This document shows, in pieces, positions 36,157 through 47,443 of a DNA stretch of 64,000 nucleotides. The stretch spans positions 433,168-497,167 of the forward strand of contig VZRG01000450.1 of NCBI GenBank assembly GCA_013397435.1, read 5' to 3'. Each line of letters begins with the position of its first letter. The first letter of the stretch is position 1. Both the position numbers and the translations under genes were made by a program. The notes beneath the pieces are model-generated. The model worked only from the letters and a program-made list of their open reading frames with translations. It did no database searches and had not been told where the DNA came from. Source of the stretch: Erythrocercus mccallii (taxonomy: Eukaryota; Chordata; Aves; Passeriformes; Dicruridae).

Positions 36157-39100
36157 CATTTAAAAGAAAATTAGTTTTTTAAATGGGTAACACAGATTCT
36201 ATCTGCCATAGGCTCTAAAGCTTGCAGTCATCTCCCTACAGGAAATAGTGTTTAATTGTAAGGAATTTCTGAGAGCTTGCAGGGAGAACATACCCCAAAA
36301 CCCAAGTGAAATTATGTACTTCACTAAGATACATATTGTCCTTACATCTCATCTTAAGTGATAAGCCCAAAGTAAATTCATTAAGATATATTTAAGATAT
36401 ATTTAATTGAAATGAGAATTTAATGCAAAAAATTCTGGGCTTCTGAGATAAGTTATTTGGAGTTTGGATGTTTGCTTTCTTTTAAATACCTAAGAAATGT
36501 CTTCATTTATCTCATGATTCCATACACACACAAACATATTTACAGCTGTACAAAACTCACTGGCAAGTGAAGTTTGTTCAGTTATATGACATGCAATCTA
36601 TGTTATTCCAAACATGCAAAATATTTTTCCCTCTTAACACAGGGTGACATAACCTACATTCTCCCAAGACTTTAGTCTTTCTGATGCTGAGCACCTCAGA
36701 ATAGCCACAAGCCTTAAGTGGAGCAGTAACACCTCATTTTTGTGCACAAACTTGTATGCGTCTCATCTCATTTTGACTTTGTATACTTTAAATCTCACTT
36801 TGTACATTCTAAACCACATCTAGCTTTTCTTGATTAGCATTGATCAGAAGGAAGCATTACCTCCTGTGTGACTAGCCTTTAATTTAGAAACCTAAAATTA
36901 TTTGGGCATGCTTGCCCTCTGGAAGCTTTCAAAGGCATTTATATCTATTAACTATTTGGGAAATTTCAGCATTATTTGGGATATAACACCAAATACACTG
37001 GATCCTTAATTAATGGTGGCATTTCTTTACTTGAGCTATGTTGACTAGATTTCCATTATAAATGCCTGAATCACATTTTAAAAACCTCTTCTTGTTCCAT
37101 TTGGCATACAGATGATAAAGAGAGATTAGCTCTGTAACCCTGTTTCCTTTAAATTTGGCAGTGGGCTTGTTACCTTAATTATCTTCAGAGTGTTTGTAAC
37201 CATGACCTCAGATTAATGAGAAATAACCAGTGTCACCTCATAGATTATCAATGGTAAGGCCAGAATGTGGGATCCCTTCTATTCTAAAAATGCAAGGTCT
37301 CAAAAATCGGTGGAAAAAATTTCAGCTATACTTTCTGACACAGAGACTTTCTCAACACAGTACTTAATGTCTGTAAACACATGCAGCTCTAAAAAACTGC
37401 AAGCAAACCTTCCCTGAGGAATTAAACGTCTTGAGGTCCAAAACTGTGGGATTTAGTATGTTTTGTGAGCACTGCCTGCTGAACTTCACCTCCTGATACT
37501 TTGTCCTTCACATATAACTAAAACCAGCAAAAGTGTCTCATCTAAATATAATAGTTTTATTCAGTGAATAAAAATTGAACAGGTGGTAAAATCCTTTGTG
37601 CAATATCAGCACAGATGAATAACACATCAGAATGCTTGGTTGTTAATGGCTACCAGATGTCCAGCCAGAGAAAAAGAGACAAAAAAATTATCAGCTCTGT
37701 AGTACTGAAGTTCTGTAAAAAAACCTTACTGTTGTATCTATTAACACTAGCATCAATCTAATATAAAAAAAAAAAACCAAAAAAAAACCAAAAAAAAACC
37801 CCAGAAAGTAGAAGTCTAATACCTAACAGGATCATAATAGTTGTTCAGTCTCATAGATATCTGATTTAGGGGTAAACAGAATATTCCAATACTGTAGGAA
37901 GCAAGCTAATGTGTTTCACTTATAATCAGAAGCAAATAATTTGTAGTCAGTCTGATGGGAAGGAACCATTGAAAGGTAGATAATTCACTTTAATTTACTA
38001 TTCTTTCTAAACATCTGAGTCACATATAAAACAATCAACAAATATTTAGATTAAAAAAGTTTAAAATGTGATTTTTTTGAATTACATCAGACAGAAGTAC
38101 TCTGAAACAACTGATAATATTTATATAGAGCATCCAGATTTCATGATAACATCCCAAAAGATTGTGTGTATAGGACACACTGAAATGCTGTGACACAGAA
38201 CATCATTCAGATGAAAACTTTCTTTTTTATTTTCCTACACAGATATAGAAAAAAAAATCATGTCTAATATATTCAGGTTTTTTCCAGATGTCTAATTATC
38301 TAGCTATTAATAACTAAAGTGGTCTCTAGAAACTGATACTCTGAAACTGAGAATTTCACTTTATCTACAGAATTCCAAATTAAATAGTTAGAACTCTATA
38401 ACAGGGATGTCATAATGGGCTGAAAACAATGATTTTTTTCTTATACTTTTCTATTCGTTTTTTCCTCAAGTAAAGATCTGAAAGCCTCTAGAGTAATACC
38501 AAAACCCTCTATGCTATTCTGCTTGCCATATAACATTAATACCTATACTTGCATGTGAATCAGATAGAGGCAGCACTTCAATAGCATCCTCTGAGGAGCT
38601 CCTCTACTTAATTACATGTGTTTGTAACCACTGATGTGAAGCTGAAAAAGTTTTTATTTTCCCTGAAAAGACAGAGCTAGTGTTATTTGGCTCTCAGTAG
38701 CAGAGTCTGTAAAACAGAGTTAGGTCTTCATAAAAAACAGTACAATATCATCTTAGTTTCACTGGACACTTTCCCTGAACCAGTATTTAATTAGAACATC
38801 TTTACCAACAGATACTTCAAATTCCTTCTTTTTTCTTTCTTTTTTTTTTTTTTTTATTTTTTGTGTTTGCTCAGGAATTCAGAATCAAAAAGGATGAAAA
38901 TATTTAAGATGGCATGATTTCCAGATGACTGGTAGGTTAAAAACTCTCTTCACTCTTCCCTTTCTGCAAGAAAACAGAAATGGATTGGAACTCTCATTTT
39001 GTTTCAGCAGCTCCCACAGTTTAAGCACAGGAATGCATGAACTTTACATGACAGGGATAACTCAAAAGATCCAAAATTTTAAATACAGTTTATTCCTTTA

Positions 39101-41377
39101 ATTAATAAATGCTTTTATATTCTGAAAGATTACCACAGCTGCAAGCAACAAGAGAAAAATCCACTGTTAAAAATTACTTTGTAACAAGAAGAAATAAGTT
39201 TTCTTCCAGAGTTTTCTTCTTGAATGCAGTTCAGTTCTCAAGCATCTAACAAAGTACTTTTGTATCAATAAAGAAATCCTTCATACTCATAAAGTCAAGT
39301 TAAAAGTCTCCCATGAGTTCAATAGGATTTATTCCATACTCAGTTTTAGTATGTTCATACAATAATATTCATCTAATATATACAAGTAATTCAAAAATGA
39401 AGTGTATTTTTAGGCTTTCTAAAAAACATCTTCTCCTGATTTAGAATTACATCTACGGAAATGGTTTACAAAAAAGGTATTTCTAAATCTGTGATTGATA
39501 ATTGGTCATAATTTTAACTATAAAAGTTTTGGGTTTTTTTAAATATACAGCCAAGTAATATGGAAAGAAGACTATGAGAAGGGAGATAAAATGCAGACCT
39601 TGCTTTCATAGCAATGTTGCTGTGGTAATAAAGATATTTTAAGCTCTTTGTTATGCTCAGATTTCTCTGCTGTTTGCATGTTTAAATGACTATTTAAGCA
39701 GGCTCTGCTGTTGAAAGTAGATGGTGTATCTTCCATAGTGGGTAAGTGAAGTACCACAATGCTGCTGTGGCTAAAGATTACTGTCCTTAAGAACATAATT
39801 AAATTAAATGTGAATAGAATAGTTAAATATTTAGATAAACAATGAAGATAAATCAGGATTAAATTAACAGAAAAAACTCTTCCTTTCCTGAGACACTTAG
39901 CTGAAACCAAGGACCTGAGCATTCTGTTTTGGACTGTTTTTTTACTGTCTCTTCTGCCCGATGTTAGTGAAAAGAAAGACCTTTCTTTAAAGACATAATT
40001 TAAAAAATACCCAGTGGGAGTAAACAGACTGTCTAGAATGGAAAAATCACAATGACTGCAATGATATCTCATCTTCAGGAGCAAGACAAAGTGTCAACAA
40101 CAGCGAGAAAGAGGAAAGAGGTGACACACAGAGATAACAGGATTTTTGTCTTCCCTGATCTAAGTCCAATCATGCAAGTGTGGAGGGGAAAACTGCCAAC
40201 AGAGCAAATAAACTGTCTAGAATTAAAAAAAAAAATTAAAAGATATCTATAGCAGTCAAAATATATCCAGCTTTTTCGAGGCCAGCATGAATTATACACG
40301 GTAAAGCCATTTTTCCTCTGGCCTTTGGACATTCACTTGAAAGAGAATAAGGACATAGCTAAAGGTACCAAATGCCTAAATTCAAGTAAATTTGAAAAGA
40401 ATTGACTTGTCAGTCTTTCTTCTCTGTCCTTTCATATCTAATTAAAAATCTTTCATTAAGTACCTTTTCTTTGTGAACAGTTTGACTTTTACACTACAAG
40501 GATTCAATTTTTTGACTTCAAAGGACTTCACAAGCTGACTTATAATGTAAAGTCTAGTTTTATCCATAAACTATTACTGTATCTTATCCACTGAACTTTG
40601 AGGATTTATGCTTCTTTGTTTTTTGTTGTACAAACAGCTGTTTCTGAAATGGAGCATGACCTGCTTTGGATTAATCTAATTGGGTACATTTTCAATTATT
40701 GTAGACAAATTTAAAGGGACTTCAAGGGCCCAGTTTCTCAGCTGCTTAATATCAGAGAGTTTTCAATGGAAACATGCAAATTTTAAAGATCTGTGTCTAC
40801 ATCTATATGCATAATAGAATTTATTTTTCACAACAGTCAGAAGTTAAAGTAGCTATTTATTATACAAATGTTTTAAAAATAGGACAGTTAAAATGAGTAA
40901 GATTTAAGTTGAAAAATATGTTATAAACTAGAAAGTATTTTCTCAACATTCATGTAGGTTTTTATATTTCAAACTTGAATAGTATTATCTTGCTCTTCAA
41001 TGTGTTTAGGGCTTATGTTAATTATTAGAACAAGGTTCACTATAAATAAGGCTTATGTGAAAGTGCTACAAGTAGTAATACACACAGAAATATTTCATAT
41101 AAGTAAACACAAATGAAAGTTGAAAAAGTACATTCTTTTGTACTTTTGTACAGTATTTTGTACAGTAAAATATTGCTTTATTCTCATTTTCCTTATCAGA
41201 GTTTTTTTATGCATATGTTTATTTACCACGTTCCAAAATTCTGTGAAGAAGGGGGAACACAGTAATAAATATGAATATCTATTTTTACTATATAATTAAG
41301 AAAAAGTGTAAAAAAAAGTACACAGAAGAGCTGAATTCCCTTCTGATGGGTTTAAAGGATAGGTTTACCTTTGTATC
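36157..41377. other. anonymous AT-rich DNA with A-rich and T-rich runs
   Basis: No gene recognised. Simple runs include an A-rich tract with CC interruptions at 37764-37801 and a T-rich tract at 38828-38864. A minus-strand frame of 170 codons (40084-39572) shows no domain and a random-looking composition; I regard it as chance. Confidence 0.5.
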
Positions 41378-42163
41378 AGGATCACGGAATATCCTAAGCT
41401 AGAAGAGACCCACAAGGATAAGCATGTCCAATTTATAACTTTTAAAAGGGTAACATAAAAATTAAAACCTATGTCTAAGAGCATTTCTCAATTGCTTCTT
41501 GAGCACTGACAGGCTTGGGGCCATAACCACACTCCAGGGGAATTTGTTCCAGTGTTTGACCATCCTCTCAGTAAAGAGTTTTTATCCAGTGTCTCATCTG
41601 AACTTCCAACTGCAAATTTAGGCCATTCCATCATGTGACCAGACACCAGACAGTAGAGACAAACATGCCACCTGTGTCCCTGTCATGAGGAAATTGCCAA
41701 CAGCAATGCCATTCCCTCCAAAGTGAACAAACCCAGCATCCTCATCTATTCATACCAAGGCGTGTCCTCCACTCCTTTCGCCATTGCTGCCCACCTGGGG
41801 TCACTACACTAGATTTTTATATCCTACTTATATTGTGGAGCCCAAAACTATACAGAATACTCCAGCTAAGACCACAGCAGTGGTTTAGCAGGACAACTGC
41901 TTCTTTTGACCCATTCTCTGTACTGTGCTTAAAGCACCCCAGAATACAGTTGGCCCTTTCTGGCTACCAGGAATCACTCATGTTTCGTCATGAACTTCCC
42001 ATCAAGCAAAATCTTCAGATCACTTTCTGCAGGTCTGCATGCATGCTGCCTCTTGTCCCTCAGTCTATACTTATAGCCAGATAACTTATATATTACCAGA
42101 ATTACACTGTCCCAGGTGCAGAATCCAGCATTTGTCCTTGTTTCACGTGGTTATACTGTGATA
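41378..42163 (-). mobile_element. CR1 LINE 3' part, minus strand
   Basis: Read on the plus strand this is the reverse complement of a CR1. It starts with the inverted tail 'tcacggaatatcctaagcta', then 'agagacccacaaggataagc', 'cttggggccataaccacact', 'gttccagtgtttgaccatcc', 'cacctggggtcactacacta', 'gtggagcccaaaactataca', 'cttaaagcaccccagaatac', 'gttggccctttctggctacc' and 'ctgtcccaggtgcagaatcc'. These are the expected order of the end of the CR1 reverse-transcriptase frame and 3' region. About 790 bases survive, 5'-truncated at about 42163. It is frame-broken and old. Its antisense open frame (41833-42084, plus) is a by-product. Confidence 0.95.
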
Positions 42164-44414
42164 AAAAAGCTAATGCTGCTTTTAATTAAGGAGAAACCTG
42201 ACAGAAAAGTATTTTCAATTACAGGTCATGCAAAACTTTTATTACAAAGCAATTAAAAGAAAATTCTTTGAGTTATTTCATGCACATATCAATGGCAAAT
42301 GTTTCTCCATTGAAATCAAAGCTGAAGATTGTCAGCCAGACAACTTCCTCTCCCAGGGGAAAAATTAGTAGCAGATAAAAAATAGGTAATAAGATAGGAT
42401 AGATGGCTGCTTAGATTGGGAAGCCTTCAGAAAATTTTAGAGTCATTCCTCTTTTAATTCAATGAATATTTTGCTGTGCAACAAACCCTTATTACTCCTG
42501 CAGATATGTTAGGAACTTGAGGCATTCTCTGGCTGCAGTTGAAACCATCCTACTTTAGGCCAACAAAATAGCTAAGCCAAAAGATATTTGTACTACTCTT
42601 GGGAGATATTTTTTAAAGGAGCTAGTTAATGAACCATGTTATGAAAAACAGTCTGAAAATTGCTGGGAGTTAAAAATAAAATAATTGAAAACCCTGACCA
42701 AAACAAACCAACCAATAAACCAAAAAATCCTAAATATAACAAGCTGAAAAATTCCCCATGTTCTTGGCTAAAGCTCTTGCTTTCACAGTCCTTGTCAGGA
42801 AATTATTACAATTTAGAGAGCACCTAAAAATGTGATAGGGATTACTGTTCAGAGGAATTTGTATAGCATCTAAAGGCAATAGGGTCTATAGGGGGTTAAC
42901 CCCAAATGAGTCTTTGCACTACAGCATAAGCACTGCAAAAATAATAGCAGAAGATGGAATTTTTCACTGGGGTGAAAATGGGTTTTAGGTTTAACACATT
43001 GCTACAAAACCCAAGTCAGTAAAGAAAGTATCAAATGGTAACATTCTGGCTACTGAAAATTGTAATAGCCCTTGGTCCCACACATGCAGCTTCTGTCATC
43101 ACTGAAATCCGATGAGGTAGGCCAGGTAAAAGTGAAGAGAAGCAAGTTAGTGTTTACATGTTCTTTAGGAAAATGTAGTTCTAACAATTAATTGCTTGAT
43201 AAACTGAAAGAATAATCTGAAGCACACTGTAAGGGTTTGGAAGATCTTAAGATGTCAGATATGACAGAAAACCTCTGACAGAATGTTATTTTCATTGTTA
43301 TTTTGTCCTTTTTGCTAAAGACAAAAAAAGGCTCTACTTTACAACCGTAAGGCAAAATTCACAATTTGGGTTCTTATGCTGTGTGAAACAATTGAGTTCA
43401 TCTGTAATTTTAGAAAAAGGTATGCACCTCTGAGAAGATTAACCAGGCATTAGGTTTTTAAAAACACTGATGAAACTGAAGTGAATCTTGCATTTCTTCT
43501 CTCTTTTAGGATGAACGTTAGAGGGCTTCATATACCACTTTAAGATTTATAAACACCTAGTCATTGTTGCCTAAAATGTGGTTTTTGGCAGAAGAGATGG
43601 GATTGTATCTTCATTTGTAAAGCAGTTGAGAGGAGAGTTTGATGGAAATAGTGCCATACCTCACAAGGATTCTGCTGAGCAGCACTATTCTCAACCCAAA
43701 GGTACTCAGACCCATATTATCATCCTCTGGTGACTGTCCTAGACATTTATTTACAGATGATTTTGCTCTGCGCTTTCATTCAAATTTTGCTGTACTGAAA
43801 AAAAAAAAAACAAATAAAAAAATTGTATAAGGATAATTATTGTATCAGAAAAAAAAGAACACAAGGTTTGTCAGTCTCCTTTTAATATCTAGCCAGATTA
43901 CACACAGGGCTAAGAACTAGATTCCCATAGAGCACACACATATTAGCATGGAGTGCTGTATCAGGGTATGGCTGTGAAGTGAAGCCCTCCACTGACTCCC
44001 TTAGCCTGTGGTTCATCCCTGGAGCCATCCCCAGCACATGAGCTGAGTTCCTTTTGACTCACTCTAAAAATCTGCTCGTGTTCTGCTGTGCTGCTTGCTA
44101 ATGAAGACATAGCCAAATGCTACTCAAAAACCAGATTAAATATTTATTTGGAGAATAGCTTTAATTCCAGCCTTTTAGGGTGGAAATTCCCTTAGAGATG
44201 GAAGGTGTGTGTTTGAACTTCTCAAGATGAGGCAGTGCTTAATCTGAATTCCTTTACAGCCTTACTCACTCTTACACTTCCCTTTTAAAAGGAAAGAAGC
44301 ACTTCTTCAAAGGAAAGCAGTGGGGAATATTGTGTTTTAGTGAAATTTAACTCTGCTGGTTTGCCCTTGTATCATACTCCTCCTTCCACAACAGACACAA
44401 CAGAGCCAAAGCAC
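42164..44414. other. anonymous AT-rich DNA, no gene seen
   Basis: No gene or named repeat. A poly(A)-like run lies at 43799-43822. Confidence 0.5.
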
Positions 44415-44490
44415 TGCCATACTAGGCCACATCAAAGGTCCACACAAGCCCAGCACCCTGTCCCCAAGAGAGGCCCATAGGAAATGCCAT
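44415..44490. mobile_element. probable ancient CR1/L3-like repeat fragment
   Basis: The segment 'ccacatcaaaggtccacaca', then 'agcccagcaccctgtcccca' and 'gaggcccataggaaatgcca' resembles a widespread old sauropsid interspersed repeat usually reading 'ggtccatctagcccagtatcctgtc'. Family and strand are uncertain. Confidence 0.5.
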
Positions 44491-44814
44491 GGGAAGGGTA
44501 TAATTATAGGACAAAGTGTAGTTCTTTACTCACTTGAAGCTATTTCATTCCTTTGATCATTATTACTGCCCTTTCCTGAGCACTTTGAAGGTATAATACT
44601 TTTCAGGAGATAAAAATACAAGAATGACACTGAGTTTAATAGATTTTAGTGATTTGAAATGAAGACATAAGGTGTTCTTATCATGATTCTTTTTCTAATA
44701 ATTTTTAATATCCTATCTGCTTCCAATTGCTACTGGACATGGAGTTTTTCAAAAACTATTTATTACAATTCTAGGATCAGATTCCCAAATGGCTGGTTAA
44801 ACTGCATCACTGCA

Positions 44815-44837
44815 CAGTGCATCACAGTGATGCACTG
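44815..44837. repeat. perfect inverted repeat, 11-base arms
   Basis: CAGTGCATCAC and GTGATGCACTG flank a single A. A partial extra copy of the GCATCAC motif occurs on each side (44804-44810 and 44837-44843), so the inverted repeat sits in a small cluster of related motifs. Confidence 0.9.
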
Positions 44838-45557
44838 CATCACTTTCACAGAGTGAAGTTAGGGGATGGGAGTTCTCTTTACATTGTTTCATATTCATCT
44901 ACATGAACTTTCTTCTGCCATTTTGTCCTCAACTAAGCCAGGCAGACCTTTCACTTGTTCTCACAGTCTTACTCTCACTTTGAATGCTTTACATTGTTAG
45001 GACACCATTTCAGCTTATTGTCCATATTATTTCCCATATTATTTCCCAAATAAGAGCTGAATATTCTGAGAGGCATAGACTCAGTGTAAATCTCTCTTAG
45101 AAAACATGCTTATTTTACGGGTTTGTATGCTATCAATCATGCAGGTAAGAATATTCACTTTTAATCCAAGAATCTCATGTTGTAGCTGTTAGTAGCTCCC
45201 ACCAAGACAACACTTCATTGCTTTACCTTCTTTCTTAAGATTAATCCCTTCTTAAGCTTTATGCATAGAGGCAGAATTTTGAGCATTTAAAATACTTTCA
45301 GGACTGGCTGTAGACACAGCTGAAGTAATGAGCTGTGTTTGTCACCAGACCTTGTCACCTCACTTTTACTTAGGACAAAAACCTGGAAGCACAGCAGGTG
45401 ATGGCTGCCATCACAGGCTGCTGAGGGAGCAAGAGAACAGAACAGAAACGGTGTAAGGCTAGGAGCAAGTAGAGTTGTCTCTCAGTGACAGCACAATTCA
45501 TGCCAGGGATACACTGCTCTGAGATTTCTTCTGATTCATCTGTTAGAGGTCTCACTA
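44838..45557. other. anonymous DNA, no gene seen
   Basis: No gene recognised. A 12-base near-tandem duplication of CCATATTATTTC lies near 45021-45047. Confidence 0.5.
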
Positions 45558-45610
45558 GCAGCTGAACTAGATGATCCTTGTAGGATTCTTCCAACTGGAA
45601 TTATTCTATT
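45558..45610 (+). mobile_element. CR1 3' tail fragment
   Basis: 'gctgaactagatgatccttg' followed by 'ttcttccaactggaattatt' and CTATT is the terminal part of a CR1 copy. The sequence to its left is not clearly CR1. Confidence 0.8.
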
Positions 45611-47140
45611 TTCCACTAGTGGTCGCACCACACATTTTTGTGTCAATAAAGCAAACCACCGAGGCCAAATTCTTTGGCAGAAAAATTTAATTTTACTCAA
45701 TCTGCCTATGACTTTCAAGCTACTTCTCAGTCCACAGGAAAAAAAAAGAAAAAAGAAAAAATAAAAAAAGAGGAAAGATTGACTCTGTGTTCACTTTTGG
45801 CAGTTGTACAAACTTTTCTGTCTAGACATCCTGTGTCAGCCTTTGCAAAAGACTAACAGTGTCTCTCAATTTATCTAGACAGCTCAGTATTATCAGCACA
45901 AACTCCATTTCCTACCTGTGCTTCTGAAATTTCATTTCCCTTGACCAGAAATCCTTTTCTGCAAGCATATACATCTGAAAATAAAAGGCGCAGGAAAAGC
46001 CAGAATCCCTGGAGAATTCAGTTTGGTTCAAATATCAAATAAGAATTTGGATCTTAACATGGTCTTAAACTAAAAATGATTTTTCATTCCTCCATGCAGA
46101 AAGGATTTTTTTTTTATTTCAGAGAGAAATACAGAGTTTTTTTTGTCACATAATCTTCCAGAGCATCCCGACTCATCAGTAGTACAGCTCTTCAGTATCT
46201 AACTTGCCTGTCAGTCTGTATCATACTCATCAAGAACATCTGCTACCACACTGCACAGAGAGAGCTACAGATTTCGTGAACAGGTGTTTATTTAATGCTG
46301 AATTTATTTAAAAGGTGTTCTGTTATCAATTGATATGCTTCCAGCAACACCAAGATGTTTCAGGAATAAAAATATCAGGCACTTAATGAGAATTCTCTCT
46401 ATAGCAGGTGAGAAGACTATGAAACAGGTCAAATTCACTCCTTGGCAACACTGGTGGTAAAGTTTTCCTATCAAATGCCCAAAACCAAGGCAATAAAAGT
46501 TGTATCTGCTAATAACAGATACAATAACAATAACCCTTCCTTGCAGCATGTCTCAACATGTCTCATGCACTAAGAATGCCAAGGGAAAATCTGAGGCTTT
46601 TCAAGGGTACAGGGAAACTGCAGGAAGCCAAAACTATTTTCATCAGCCTTTATGTAACACTTCTTATGACTGACAGTAGTGAATATGCAAGAGGTGAATA
46701 ATTGGATGAAATTTGCAAAGGGAAAATGTAAATTGTATACATGAAGTTTTGAGGCAGGTATCTTCATAATCCCACATGCTTATGGCCCCCCTTTTTAAGA
46801 TAGAGTTTACTTTATATCTCCCTTGACCTGATGAAATAATAATATGCATCTCACACAATACAGTTACAAGAAAATATGTATTTGTTTCCAGGATGGTAAG
46901 AAAACGGCTTCTTTTTAGCACAGCAGGCCATGTTTATATGAATGACATGCAAAATAAGTGAAGTATTTTTTCCTTTTTTTTACATATACTCTAGAGCTCA
47001 AACCTAAGCTATAAAAGATGATCTTATATGATCTGTGCAAAAATCTGCAATCATGATGATTCACAAAGATCTTGAATTAAAGGCGTATTTAAATTTCCTT
47101 TGATGTGTAAAACAACAACCACTATTTTTCTGAAAATTAT
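45611..47140. other. anonymous AT-rich DNA, no gene seen
   Basis: No gene recognised; an A-rich simple stretch lies at 45739-45771. Confidence 0.5.
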
Positions 47141-47153
47141 GGGGAGGGGAGGG
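47141..47153 (+). repeat. (GGGGA)n start, entering a gap
   Basis: GGGGAGGGGAGGG directly precedes the N run and is probably the edge of a longer G-rich array. Confidence 0.85.
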
Positions 47154-47443
47154 NNNNNNNNNNNNNNNNNNNNNNNNNNNNNNNNNNNNNNNNNNNNNNN
47201 NNNNNNNNNNNNNNNNNNNNNNNNNNNNNNNNNNNNNNNNNNNNNNNNNNNNNNNNNNNNNNNNNNNNNNNNNNNNNNNNNNNNNNNNNNNNNNNNNNNN
47301 NNNNNNNNNNNNNNNNNNNNNNNNNNNNNNNNNNNNNNNNNNNNNNNNNNNNNNNNNNNNNNNNNNNNNNNNNNNNNNNNNNNNNNNNNNNNNNNNNNNN
47401 NNNNNNNNNNNNNNNNNNNNNNNNNNNNNNNNNNNNNNNNNNN
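47154..47443. other. assembly gap, 290 N
   Basis: A run of 290 unresolved bases. The right flank is unique sequence starting GCCTGCAATAAG. Open frames across it are artefacts. Confidence 1.

Noticed and set aside
39572..40084. 170-codon minus-strand frame
   Set aside because: No domain, random-looking composition, no clear splice or promoter context; a frame or two of this size by chance is not surprising in 64 kb on two strands.
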